DNA from: Gemmatimonadaceae bacterium
GTDB taxonomy: Bacteria; Gemmatimonadota; Gemmatimonadetes; Gemmatimonadales; Gemmatimonadaceae
Assembly (NCBI GenBank): GCA_025934775.1
Contig: JAICWO010000003.1
Location: 124,001-188,000, forward strand
Reading direction: 5' to 3'
Length of the DNA: 64,000 nucleotides
Below the pieces are notes generated by a model. That model was not told the origin of the DNA. It saw nothing but the letters and a program-made list of their open reading frames with translations, and did no database searches. Below, in pieces: positions 9,541 through 17,589 of the stretch. Every line of letters begins with the position of its first letter. Position 1 is the stretch's first letter. Made by a program: the position numbers and the translations under genes.

Positions 9541-10584
9541 TTGCACACCGTTCCGGACTACCTCGCCATTCCCGAGCCGCGTCGGGCCGCGATCCGCGCA
9601 TTGGACCGCGAGCTCGTGCCGGGGCGTCGCGTGGCGCTGTCGACGCACATGAACGCCGACGGCGACGGTTGCGGCTCCGAGGTGGCGCTCGCGCGCATGC
9701 TGATGCAGCGCGGGCTCGACGTGCGGATCGTGAATCCCACGCCATGGCCGGATCTGTTCGACTTTCTGCTCGCGGACGGCGAGGTGAAGAACGCCACGCC
9801 CAAGGGCGCCAAGGCGCTCGACGGCATCGATCTCCTGATCGTGCTCGACATCAGCGACGTGACGCGCCTGGGCGCGCTGACGGAGCGCGTGCGCGGGCTG
9901 AGCGTGCCGAAGCTCGTGATCGATCACCACATCGCGTCGGACGATCCGGCGGGGAACATCATTCTCACCGACGTGACCGCGTGCGCCACGGGGGAGCTGG
10001 TCTACGACCTGGCGTGCGTGCTCGGGTTCGACATCACGCCGGCGATCGCGCAGGCGTTGTACGCGGCGATTCTCACCGACACGGGCAGCTTCCGGTTCAG
10101 CAATACGTCGCCGCGCTGCCATGCGATGGCGGCCGATCTCCTCGCCGCCGGCGTCGATCCCGAGGAGATGTACGTGCGGATCTACGCGAGCGCGCCGGCC
10201 GGGCGCGTGCGGCTGCTCGCCGAAGTGCTGTCGACGCTCGGCGTCGACGCGGAGCACGGGCTCGCCTGGCTCTCGATGCCGGCAGGTGGTTTAGAGAAGT
10301 TTGACGTCCGCCAGGAGGATCTCGATGGCATCGTGGAGCATGCGCGGTCCATCGCCGGCACGCGGATGGCGCTCTTCTTCCGGGATCTGGGCTACGGCAA
10401 GGTCAAGGTCTCGTTCCGCAGCACGGGCGAGGTGGACGTGAACGCGTTCGCGCGCCAGTTCGGCGGCGGCGGCCACGCCAAGGCCTCGGGCGCGCTGATC
10501 GCCGGCTCGCTCGACGACGTGCGCGCGCGGGTCATCGCCGCGGCGCAGCAGTATCTCACACCAACCAACGTTCACCCGGCCTGA
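9541..10584 (+). CDS. DHH/DHHA1 phosphoesterase, NrnA-like
   Basis: 347 aa. The DHH domain shows ALSTHMNADGDGCGSE near residue 35 and VIDHHIASDD near 123, both metal-binding; the DHHA1 domain ends with QFGGGGHAKASGA. This layout is that of NrnA-type oligoribonuclease/pAp phosphatases, which degrade nanoRNAs and 3'-phosphoadenosine phosphate, or related cyclic-dinucleotide phosphodiesterases. The start is TTG 9541; no ATG or GTG is better placed. It is preceded by a pyrimidine-rich CTCCACTCTTCG tract rather than a purine-rich ribosome site, the same context as the TTG start of ubiD. Confidence 0.88.
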   Translation: MHTVPDYLAIPEPRRAAIRALDRELVPGRRVALSTHMNADGDGCGSEVALARMLMQRGLDVRIVNPTPWPDLFDFLLADGEVKNATPKGAKALDGIDLLIVLDISDVTRLGALTERVRGLSVPKLVIDHHIASDDPAGNIILTDVTACATGELVYDLACVLGFDITPAIAQALYAAILTDTGSFRFSNTSPRCHAMAADLLAAGVDPEEMYVRIYASAPAGRVRLLAEVLSTLGVDAEHGLAWLSMPAGGLEKFDVRQEDLDGIVEHARSIAGTRMALFFRDLGYGKVKVSFRSTGEVDVNAFARQFGGGGHAKASGALIAGSLDDVRARVIAAAQQYLTPTNVHPA

Positions 10585-10615
10585 GCGCGTGCTCCGGCGA
10601 GCGATTTAGTGTCAT

Positions 10616-11725
10616 ATGGCTACTAATCCACTGCAGGCTCGCGTGGCACAGGCGCTGAGCCGAATTCCATACCCGCGCACCGGCGACAACCTCGTCGCGA
10701 GCCAGGCCGTGCGCGACGTCGCGACGACGACCGCCGGCAAGGTGCGCCTCACGCTGCTCCTCGCCGCCGGCGACGATCCGGCGCTCGCCCGGACCGTGCG
10801 CCAGATATTAGAGAACGTTGAAGGCGTCACCGAGGTCACGGTCGACGTGGCGGACGCGGCAGCCTTCGCGGCCAACCGCAAGCCGGCCGGCCGCGCGCTG
10901 CCCGTGATGGACGACCGGCCGGCGCAACCGCGCGTCCCCGCGCCCACCCCCAAGCAGTACCCCAACCTTGGCAAGATCATCGCCGTGTCGAGCGGCAAGG
11001 GCGGCGTCGGCAAGTCCACCGTCTCGGTGAATCTCGCCGTCGCGCTCGCGCAGCGCGGCGCGCGCGTCGGCCTCATGGACGCCGATATTTATGGACCGAA
11101 TATCCCCACGATGATGGGGCTCGCCGAGCCGCCGATGGTCATCAACGAGCGGATCGTGCCGCTCGAGGCGCACGGCGTGAAGGTGATGAGCCTGGGCGTG
11201 CTGATCGATCGCGATCAGCCGGCGATCTGGCGCGGTCCCATCATCATGAAAATCATCACGCAGTTCCTCGGCGACGTGGCGTGGGGGCAGCTCGACTACT
11301 TCATCGTCGATCTGCCGCCCGGCACCGGCGACGCGCAGCTCACGCTCGTGCAATCGGCCGAGGTGTCCGGCGCGGTGATCGTGACGACGCCGCAGGAGGT
11401 CTCCGTCGGCGACGCGCTCCGCGGCGCGAAGATGTTCGAGCGCGTCGACGTGCGCGTGCTCGGCATCGTGGAGAACATGAGTTGGTTCGAGTGTCCGCAC
11501 TGCGGCAAGCCGTCGTCGATCTTCGGATCGGGCGGCGGCGAACGGCTCGCGCGCGAGCTCGAGCTGCCATTGCTCGGTCAGATTCCGCTCTACCCGCCGG
11601 TCATGCAGGGCGGCGACACGGGCGCGCCGATCGTCGTGACCGATCCGCAGTCGTCGGCCGCGCGCGCGCTCGCCGCGACGGCGGAACGGATCGCGGAGCG
11701 CGCCGGAGCGACGGCGGCCCGGTAG
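10616..11725 (+). CDS. Mrp/ApbC-type iron-sulfur carrier ATPase
   Basis: 369 aa. An N-terminal DUF59/MIP18-like domain (~5-85) precedes a P-loop ATPase with the deviant Walker A SSGKGGVGKSTVSVNLA (~124-140), MDADIYGPNIP and IVDLPPGTGDAQLT. CPHCGK near 295 is the CxxC that bridges an Fe-S cluster at the dimer interface. It delivers Fe-S clusters to cytosolic apoproteins. ATG 10616 follows the phosphoesterase by 31 bp, so co-transcription is likely. Confidence 0.93.
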   Translation: MATNPLQARVAQALSRIPYPRTGDNLVASQAVRDVATTTAGKVRLTLLLAAGDDPALARTVRQILENVEGVTEVTVDVADAAAFAANRKPAGRALPVMDDRPAQPRVPAPTPKQYPNLGKIIAVSSGKGGVGKSTVSVNLAVALAQRGARVGLMDADIYGPNIPTMMGLAEPPMVINERIVPLEAHGVKVMSLGVLIDRDQPAIWRGPIIMKIITQFLGDVAWGQLDYFIVDLPPGTGDAQLTLVQSAEVSGAVIVTTPQEVSVGDALRGAKMFERVDVRVLGIVENMSWFECPHCGKPSSIFGSGGGERLARELELPLLGQIPLYPPVMQGGDTGAPIVVTDPQSSAARALAATAERIAERAGATAAR

Positions 11726-11737
11726 TCCACCGCGCGC

Positions 11738-13147
11738 GTGCTCGATCCCGCTCCGGCTGCGGCACCGCAGCTTCCGGTCGAGCCGCACGAGGGCCTCGCG
11801 CCCGTCGCGGTCAGCGATGCGCGCGAAGCCGCGCATCTCGTCACCGACTCGCTGCGACGCACGATCCTGAAGATTGCGCTGCCGGCGGTCGCGTCGTCGC
11901 TCCTGATGACACTTTTCTCATCGGTCGACGCGTTCTGGGTGGGCACGCGGATCGGCGCGTCGGGTCTCGCGGCGGTCTCCACGTCGCTGTTCTGGATCTG
12001 GATGATCGTCTCGCTCGCCGAGATGATCGGCGTGGGACTCACCGCGGTCGCGGCGCGACGCTACGGCGAGCGCCGGCCGGATGACGCGGCGCGCATCGCC
12101 GGCGACACGCTCGTCTTCGGTGTGGTGCTCGGCGCCATCGTCGGCGCGATCGGCGCGACGCACATCGACGCGCTCTTTCGCCTGATGGAGACACCGCCCG
12201 ACGTGAGCGCGCTCGGCGCCACGTACCTGCGGACGTACCTGCTCGGCACACCGCTCATCTACGGCTTCTTCGCGGTCGACGCGTCGTTCCGCGCGTCGGG
12301 CGACACGAAGACGCCCTTCGTGCTTCTGCTCACGTCGGTCGGGCTGACGCTGTTTCTCGATCCGGCGCTGATGCTCGGATGGGCGGGACTGCCGCGGCTC
12401 GGCATCGCCGGCGCGGCGATCGCGACGATCGGCACCCGCGGCGCCGCGTTCATTCTCGGCGTCGGCATCGCCGTCCGCCGCAAGCTGCTGCGTATGGGTC
12501 GAATTCAGCTCGCGTCGCTCCAGGCGATCTGCCGCGTCGGACTCCCGACCGCGATCACCGGAAGCACGTTCAGCCTGATTTACATTTTTCTCACGAGGAT
12601 CACGACGCACTTCGGCACGCCGGCGCTCGCCGCGCTCGGCATCGGCCATCGCGTGGAGAGCTGGCTGTTCATGATCGGCGTGGGCTTCGGCGCGGCGACG
12701 GCGGCGATCGTCGGACAGAACCTTGGCGCCGGACGCCCCGATCGCGCGGCGCGCGCCGGTTGGATGGCCACCGGTTTCTGCACACTGCTCGGCGTCGGCG
12801 CGTTCGTGCTCGAGCTGACGATCCCGCGGCAGTTCGCGTCGTTCTTCACCAACGACGCGGCGGTGATCGCCGAAGCGGTCAAGTATCTGCGCGTCGCCTC
12901 GTTCTCGCAGCTCGCGGTGTGCGCCGAGATCGTGCTCGAGGGCGCGTTGGGCGGAGCGGGGCACACGGTGCCGCCCATGCTGTCGTCGACCGCGCTCACG
13001 GCATCGCGCATTCCGCTCGCGGCGTGGGCGGCATCGCGGTGGGGCAGCATCGGGATCTGGTGGGTCATCTCGCTCACGGCGATGGGGCGCGGCATCGCGA
13101 TGTGCGCCCTCTGGCGCGCCGGTGGCTGGAAGCGCAGATCAGTGTGA
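11738..13147 (+). CDS. MATE-family efflux transporter
   Basis: 469 aa with 12 predicted membrane helices in two homologous halves. LRRTILKIALPAVASSLLM starts the first half, LGTPLIYGFFAVDASFRASG and GNLGAG-like NLGAGRPDRAARAG are typical of MATE/NorM proteins. These export organic cations or drugs using Na or H gradients. The GTG start lies 12 bp after the mrp-type gene. The 3' end is separated by 2 bp from the SAM-hydrolase gene, so three or four genes form one unit. Confidence 0.92.
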   Translation: MLDPAPAAAPQLPVEPHEGLAPVAVSDAREAAHLVTDSLRRTILKIALPAVASSLLMTLFSSVDAFWVGTRIGASGLAAVSTSLFWIWMIVSLAEMIGVGLTAVAARRYGERRPDDAARIAGDTLVFGVVLGAIVGAIGATHIDALFRLMETPPDVSALGATYLRTYLLGTPLIYGFFAVDASFRASGDTKTPFVLLLTSVGLTLFLDPALMLGWAGLPRLGIAGAAIATIGTRGAAFILGVGIAVRRKLLRMGRIQLASLQAICRVGLPTAITGSTFSLIYIFLTRITTHFGTPALAALGIGHRVESWLFMIGVGFGAATAAIVGQNLGAGRPDRAARAGWMATGFCTLLGVGAFVLELTIPRQFASFFTNDAAVIAEAVKYLRVASFSQLAVCAEIVLEGALGGAGHTVPPMLSSTALTASRIPLAAWAASRWGSIGIWWVISLTAMGRGIAMCALWRAGGWKRRSV

Positions 13148-13149
13148 GC

Positions 13150-13899
13150 ATGCGACCGCTCGTCACGCTGACCACCGACTTCGGGACCGCCGACGGCTAC
13201 GTCGGCGAGATGAAGGGGGTGCTGCTCGCGCGCGCGCCGGACGCGCAGCTCGTCGACATCACGCACGAGATTCCGCCGCAGGACGTGGAGCGCGCGCGCC
13301 TCACGATCGCGCGCGTCTGGCGCCGATTTCCGAGCGGCACGGTGCACCTGGTCGTCATCGATCCCGGTGTAGGGTCGGCGCGCGTCGCGCTCGCGGTGGC
13401 GAGCGAAGGGCGATTTCTTGTCGGACCGGACAACGGCGTGCTGTCGCCGGCGTTGATCGTGCCCGGCGCACGCGCGGTGGCGCTGCCCACGCCGCGTGGC
13501 GTCTCGGCGACCTTTCACGGCCGCGACATCTTCGCTCCCGCGGCGGCGGCGCTCGCGTGCGGCGTGTCGATCGATGCGCTCGGCACCGATTGCGCGTTGC
13601 CGGTCATTCGCCGCACGCCGGAAGCCGTGCGCCGCGCGGATGGCTCGATCGAAGGCGAGATCATCATCATCGACCGCTTTGGCAACGCGATCACGAACGT
13701 GGTGGGACTGCACGGCGGTACGATCGAGATCGGAACGATGTGCCTTCCGCTGCGGCACACGTACGCGGAGGTGCAGCCGGGCGAGCCCGTATGCGTCGTG
13801 GGCTCGTCGGGGTTCATCGAGGTGGCGGTGCGGAACGGCAGTGCGGCGCGGCTACTGGGATTGGCGCGCGGCGCGAAGCTCGTTGTGCGGCCCGACTGA
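13150..13899 (+). CDS. SAM hydroxide adenosyltransferase (DUF62 family)
   Basis: 249 aa. LVTLTTDFGTADGYVGEMKG at the N-terminus, DPGVGSAR in the middle, FHGRDIFAPAAA and the C-terminal barrel segment with IDRFGNAITN are hallmarks of the chlorinase/fluorinase fold. Members of this length without the halide loop hydrolyse S-adenosylmethionine to adenosine and methionine. ATG 13150 follows the MATE stop by 2 bp. Physiological role unclear; the pairing with an exporter may be positional only. Confidence 0.88.
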   Translation: MRPLVTLTTDFGTADGYVGEMKGVLLARAPDAQLVDITHEIPPQDVERARLTIARVWRRFPSGTVHLVVIDPGVGSARVALAVASEGRFLVGPDNGVLSPALIVPGARAVALPTPRGVSATFHGRDIFAPAAAALACGVSIDALGTDCALPVIRRTPEAVRRADGSIEGEIIIIDRFGNAITNVVGLHGGTIEIGTMCLPLRHTYAEVQPGEPVCVVGSSGFIEVAVRNGSAARLLGLARGAKLVVRPD

Positions 13900-13912
13900 G
13901 GGGCAACGGTTC

Positions 13913-14094
13913 GTCATCCCGAGCGACGGAGCGCAGCGACTCACCCCTTCTTGTCATCCCGAGCGACGGAGCGCAGCGACGGAGTCGAGGGATCTGGGCT
14001 CGTTGCGTCGCCGACGCGCGTTCCCTAGTCGGATCACAACGCGAACGACGCGAACACTCGCGAACGCAAACTTGATCGCTCCGCTCGGGGATGA
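13913..14094. repeat. GTCATCCCGAGCG-type dispersed repeat cluster
   Basis: Two direct copies of a 28-mer beginning GTCATCCCGAGCGACGGAGC lie at 13913-13940 and 13953-13980; the second continues GGAGTCGAGGGATCT. An inverted partial copy, CGCTCCGCTCGGGGATGAC, is at 14077-14094. The region separates two convergent transcription units. Repeats with this GTCATCCCGAGCG core occur in intergenic regions of many unrelated GC-rich bacteria. The inverted ends could fold into a bidirectional terminator-like structure. Confidence 0.8.
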
Positions 14095-14106
14095 CCGGCT
14101 ATCCGA

Positions 14107-15372
14107 TCACAACCGTTCCGCGCGGTCGAGCATCAGGCGCTGCTCGCGCACGTTGCGCGTGAGCGAGGCGGCGCGATGGAGCTCGGCGCGCGCTTCGTCG
14201 AAGCGCGCCAACTTCGCGAGAAAGTCGGCCCGCACCGCCGGCAGTAAATGATAGTTCTCTAATGCGCCGTCAGCCGCGATCGCATCGGCGATCGCCAGCC
14301 CCGCCGCGGGCCCGAACGCGAATCCGACGGCGACCGCACGATTGAGCTCGACGACCGGCGAGGGCGCCAGATCGCCGAGCGCCTGATAGAGCGCGGCGAT
14401 ACGCAACCAATCGGTTGCATGTGCCTCGCGGGCGCGGGCGTGGCACGCGGCGATCGACGCCTGGAGCAGGTACGGTCCCGGCGCGCCGCCGAGCGCCTCG
14501 GCGCGCGCCAGCGCCGCGAGACCGCGGCCGACGAGCAGATGATCCCACCGGCCGCGGTCCTGGTCGAGGAGGAGCACCGGTTCGCCATGAGGGCCGACGC
14601 GGGCGCGCGATCGCGACGCGTGAATCTCCATCAGCGCGACGAGGCCGTGCACTTCCGCCTCTTGGGGCGCGAGCTCGGCGAGAACGCGGCCGAGGCGCAG
14701 CGCTTCCTCACAGAGGTCGGCGCGAATCCAGTCTTCACCCGCGGTCGCGGCGTAGCCCTCGTTGAAAACGAGATAGATCACCTCGAGCACGGAGGACAGG
14801 CGCTCGGCGAGCTCCGCGCCGCGCGGCACCTCGAACGCGACGCGCTTCTCGTTGAGCGTCTTCTTCGCGCGCACGATCCGCTGCGCGATCGTCGACTCGG
14901 GCACAAGGAACGCGCGCGCGATCTCATCGGTCGTGAGGCCGCCAAGGAGACGCAGCGTGAGCGCGACGCGCGCATCCTGCGAGAGCACGGGATGACAGGT
15001 CATGAACATGAGCCGCAGCAGATCGTCGCCGACGTGGTCGTCGAGCGAGTCGTGCAGATCGATCACGGCCGCCTCTTGCTGCGCCTCGAGCTCGGCGCTG
15101 ATCGCGTCGTGCTTGCGTTCGTGCAGCGATTGCTTTCGCAGCACGTCGATCGCGCGGTGCTTGGCCGTGCCCATGAGCCAGGCGCCCGGATTGTCCGGCA
15201 CGCCCGACTCGGGCCATTTCTCGAGCGCGGCCAGCAGCGCGTCCTGCGCCAGATCTTCGGCGATGCCCACATCGCGGACGATGCGTGTGAGCCCGGCGAT
15301 GAGCTTCGCCGATTCGATGCGCCAGATGGCGTCGATTGCGCGGTGTGTGTCGGATGCCGTCACGGCATCCAA
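14107..15372 (-). CDS. ECF42-type RNA polymerase sigma factor with a C-terminal TPR extension
   Basis: 421 aa, about twice the length of a normal ECF factor. Sigma2 lies at ~15-85 (GIAEDLAQDALLAALEKWP, GAWLMGTAKHRAIDVLRK) and sigma4 at ~130-185 (LTTDEIARAFLVPESTIAQR). A helical TPR-like region occupies ~190-421. This is the COG4941/ECF42 architecture, whose members lack an anti-sigma factor and are encoded beside DGPF proteins, as here. The start is TTG 15372 or the nearby GTG. It is the last gene of the DGPF-DoxX-ECF42 unit, 20 bp after doxX. Confidence 0.92.
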   Translation of the reverse strand: MDAVTASDTHRAIDAIWRIESAKLIAGLTRIVRDVGIAEDLAQDALLAALEKWPESGVPDNPGAWLMGTAKHRAIDVLRKQSLHERKHDAISAELEAQQEAAVIDLHDSLDDHVGDDLLRLMFMTCHPVLSQDARVALTLRLLGGLTTDEIARAFLVPESTIAQRIVRAKKTLNEKRVAFEVPRGAELAERLSSVLEVIYLVFNEGYAATAGEDWIRADLCEEALRLGRVLAELAPQEAEVHGLVALMEIHASRSRARVGPHGEPVLLLDQDRGRWDHLLVGRGLAALARAEALGGAPGPYLLQASIAACHARAREAHATDWLRIAALYQALGDLAPSPVVELNRAVAVGFAFGPAAGLAIADAIAADGALENYHLLPAVRADFLAKLARFDEARAELHRAASLTRNVREQRLMLDRAERL

Positions 15373-15391
15373 TCACACCCCGCGCGGGGAC

Positions 15392-15769
15392 TCAGGCAAG
15401 GGCGAAGCGGCGGTACGCCACCGTGCACGCGAGCAGTCCGACGACGAGCGGAACCGTCGCCCCCGCGACGCTGCCGCCGAGGATCGTCACGATGACCGCG
15501 CCGATCATGATGACTGTGAGGCCGGACGCGGCGATCGGGGTGAGGATCGGAAGGACGCGCAGCAGCACCGGCAGAATCAAGCCGAACGCGCCGAGCAGCT
15601 CACACACGCCGATGAAGCGCAGGAAGTCGATTGGAAGGGCGACGGGGCCCTTCAGCATGGCGGGCGGCAGGATGAGCTTCATCACGCCAGCGAAAGCGAA
15701 CAGGGCGGCGAGAAGCGACTGGATCGTCCAGAGGGCGCGATTGCCGCGCGTCGTGTTGGTGGTGTGCAT
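15392..15769 (-). CDS. DoxX-family membrane protein
   Basis: 125 aa with four transmembrane helices (~12-32, ~48-66, ~72-92, ~98-116), typical of small DoxX/DoxD-like proteins. ATG 15769 has GGAGA about 8 nt upstream. DoxX proteins are linked to redox, thiosulfate or detoxification functions, but most remain uncharacterised. Its position between the DGPF and ECF42 genes suggests it belongs to the regulon of that sigma factor. Confidence 0.85.
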   Translation of the reverse strand: MHTTNTTRGNRALWTIQSLLAALFAFAGVMKLILPPAMLKGPVALPIDFLRFIGVCELLGAFGLILPVLLRVLPILTPIAASGLTVIMIGAVIVTILGGSVAGATVPLVVGLLACTVAYRRFALA

Positions 15770-15804
15770 CGTCGTGTCTCCGTTGGCTCGGGTCTCGAGC
15801 CGGA

Positions 15805-15835
15805 GCCCGGTCCGATTGGACCGGGCCGACATTCC
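15805..15835 (-). promoter_or_regulatory. Hairpin in the DGPF-doxX spacer
   Basis: In the 136-bp spacer, GCCCGGTCC pairs with GGACCGGGC across a 4-nt loop on the minus-strand transcript. No T-run follows, so this is more likely an attenuator or mRNA-processing or stabilising element than a full terminator. It could set different levels of the DGPF and DoxX-ECF42 portions. Confidence 0.4.
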
Positions 15836-15905
15836 GGCTCTCGACCAACACGTCGAATCAGCTCCGACGAAATCGACACGGCGCTGAGAATTTGTTGCAG
15901 GCTCG

Positions 15906-16343
15906 TCAGGCCTTTGCGTTCTTGGCGATCCCATCGGCCAGGCGGCGCTCCTGCTCGCGGAGCTCGGCCGTGAAGTTCTCCCCCAGGTCCGCGACGTCGA
16001 ACACCTGGCGGATCTCGAGCTCGCCTTCGGGCGAATCGGGCATCGGGTTGGGGCAGCGCTTCGCCCACTCGATCGCTTCATCGAGCGACTTGCACTGCCA
16101 GATCCAGAAGCCCGCGACGAGCTCCTTGGTCTCGGCGAACGGGCCATCGATCACGGTGCGCTTGTCCCCTTTGAACTTGATGCGCGCGCCCTTGGAGCTC
16201 GGGTGCAGCCCCTCGCCGGCGAGCATGATACCCGCTTTCACGAGCTCTTCGTTGTACTTGCCCATGGCGGCGAACATCTCCGTGCTCGGCAGCGCGCCCG
16301 CTTCGGATTCCTTCGTCGCTTTGACCATCACGATGAATCGCAT
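15906..16343 (-). CDS. DGPF-domain (YCII-related) protein
   Basis: 145 aa. MRFIVMVKATKESEAG opens a ferredoxin-like YCII fold and VIDGPFAETKELVAGFWIWQ contains the name-giving DGPF motif. ATG 16343 has GGAGAG upstream. DGPF proteins are consistently encoded next to ECF42 sigma factors and are known targets of them; no enzymatic activity is established. First gene of the leftward DGPF-DoxX-ECF42 unit. Confidence 0.92.
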   Translation of the reverse strand: MRFIVMVKATKESEAGALPSTEMFAAMGKYNEELVKAGIMLAGEGLHPSSKGARIKFKGDKRTVIDGPFAETKELVAGFWIWQCKSLDEAIEWAKRCPNPMPDSPEGELEIRQVFDVADLGENFTAELREQERRLADGIAKNAKA

Positions 16344-16466
16344 TGTCGTCTCTCCAGTTGAGTTCGAGCCGAGTAGCCGGACGGAGGTGTCCGGAGCAAG
16401 GTAGGCTCACAGTGACGTCGAACGAGGAGGGCGAGAATCGACAACGGCGAACGGCGCGAAGTCGAG

Positions 16467-16587
16467 GCGGTCGCTGTCGTGTTGCGTGGTGCGTCTTCCG
16501 TTTCCCGTTTGCCCGTGAGCCAAGCGCGCCGAGGCAAGCGGAATAACGGACAACACAGAACTGATGACGGACAACGACAGCGACCGC
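16467..16587. repeat. Dispersed intergenic repeat with inverted ends, copy 1
   Basis: GCGGTCGCTGTCGT at 16467-16480 is exactly inverted at 16574-16587. The interior (CGTCTTCCG, GCCCGTGAG, AATAACGGAC, ACACAGAA) aligns with the sequence upstream of the MarR gene at 34771-34872. The element lies between the DGPF operon promoter region and the 3' end of yihY. No coding potential. Confidence 0.6.
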
Positions 16588-16608
16588 CGCGCGAGGCCGT
16601 TCGCGCCT

Positions 16609-17532
16609 TTACGCTCTCCGCTCGATCGACTCGCTCCCCGGCCCGCTTCCGGTCACCAACCGCCCCACGTACACCGCTCCCTTGTCCGGCGCTACCGCTC
16701 CGGTCCCGTGGTGCATCTCCGAGGCGAGCTCGCCGCCGATGAGGATGACGTACATCGTGTAGTACATCCACGTCAGCAGAATGATGATCGCCCCGATGAG
16801 GCCGTAGGCCGGGTTGGGCGGGAAGTGAGAGACGTAGAGGCGAAAGAGCAGCGTCGCGACAATCCACAGGACCGCGGTGAGAACGGCCGCGATGAGCACC
16901 TGCCCCTTGTGCTGCTTAACGTTGGGCAGGGCGTAGAACGCGAGGAACGCGAGCGCGACGAGTCCGCTGATCGCGACCGGAAATTGGACGATCTTCCACA
17001 CGAGCACGAACGCGGGTCCCAAGTGCAGCGCGTTGCCGATCAAGTTCGCCACGCCTTCGCCATTCAGAAACACCACGGTCGAGACAACCATGATGATTCC
17101 GCCAATCACGAACGCGACCAGTCGGATGATCTGCTGCTTGATCCACGGGCGCGTTTCGGTGACGTCGTAGGCGGTGTTGAGCGCGCCCATGAGGGTGCCG
17201 AAGATGTTCGATGCCGACCACGCGGCGAGCACGATGCCGATTGAGACGAGGCCCGGCGCATTGCTCGCGAACACCACTTTCGCCAGGATCTCGCGCACGG
17301 CGGGCACGTCCTGCGGCGGCAGTGTGGACGTGAGCTGCGACATGAGCCAGCCCACCAACTGCTGCTTGTCGCCGATCAGACTGAGGAGCGGGGCGAGGAA
17401 GAGCAGGAGCGGGAAGAGCGAGAAGAAGAAGTTGTACGCGGCGGATGCGGCGAGCGTCCCGACGTTGTCGGCGCCGACCTCGCGAACCGTCTTCTTGAGC
17501 AGCGGGCCAATACGAAAGCCTTTGATCACCAT
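16609..17532 (-). CDS. yihY: YihY/BrkB-family inner-membrane protein
   Basis: 307 aa with six transmembrane segments. DNVGTLAASAAYNFFFSLFPLLLFL near residue 25 and the later YGLIGAIIILLTWMYYTMYVILIGGEL are signatures of the YihY/BrkB family, formerly annotated RNase BN. Its role is unknown, perhaps envelope transport. ATG 17532 is at the exact centre of a 32-bp palindrome and has no upstream ribosome site; an in-frame TTG lies three codons earlier. It is last in the sigma/anti-sigma/bactofilin-like cassette, 57 bp after the preceding gene. Confidence 0.88.
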   Translation of the reverse strand: MVIKGFRIGPLLKKTVREVGADNVGTLAASAAYNFFFSLFPLLLFLAPLLSLIGDKQQLVGWLMSQLTSTLPPQDVPAVREILAKVVFASNAPGLVSIGIVLAAWSASNIFGTLMGALNTAYDVTETRPWIKQQIIRLVAFVIGGIIMVVSTVVFLNGEGVANLIGNALHLGPAFVLVWKIVQFPVAISGLVALAFLAFYALPNVKQHKGQVLIAAVLTAVLWIVATLLFRLYVSHFPPNPAYGLIGAIIILLTWMYYTMYVILIGGELASEMHHGTGAVAPDKGAVYVGRLVTGSGPGSESIERRA

Positions 17533-17547
17533 GGTGATCAAAGGCTT
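17516..17547. promoter_or_regulatory. Perfect 32-bp palindrome over the yihY start codon
   Basis: AAGCCTTTGATCACC-AT plus its exact complement form a mismatch-free 32-bp palindrome with the yihY ATG at its centre. In the mRNA it would fold into a hairpin presenting AUG in a minimal loop. In DNA it would suit a dimeric repressor. Confidence 0.75.
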
Positions 17548-17589
17548 CGAGCAAGCGATGGACCAGCCTTCGGTACGTCGCCGGTGTCG

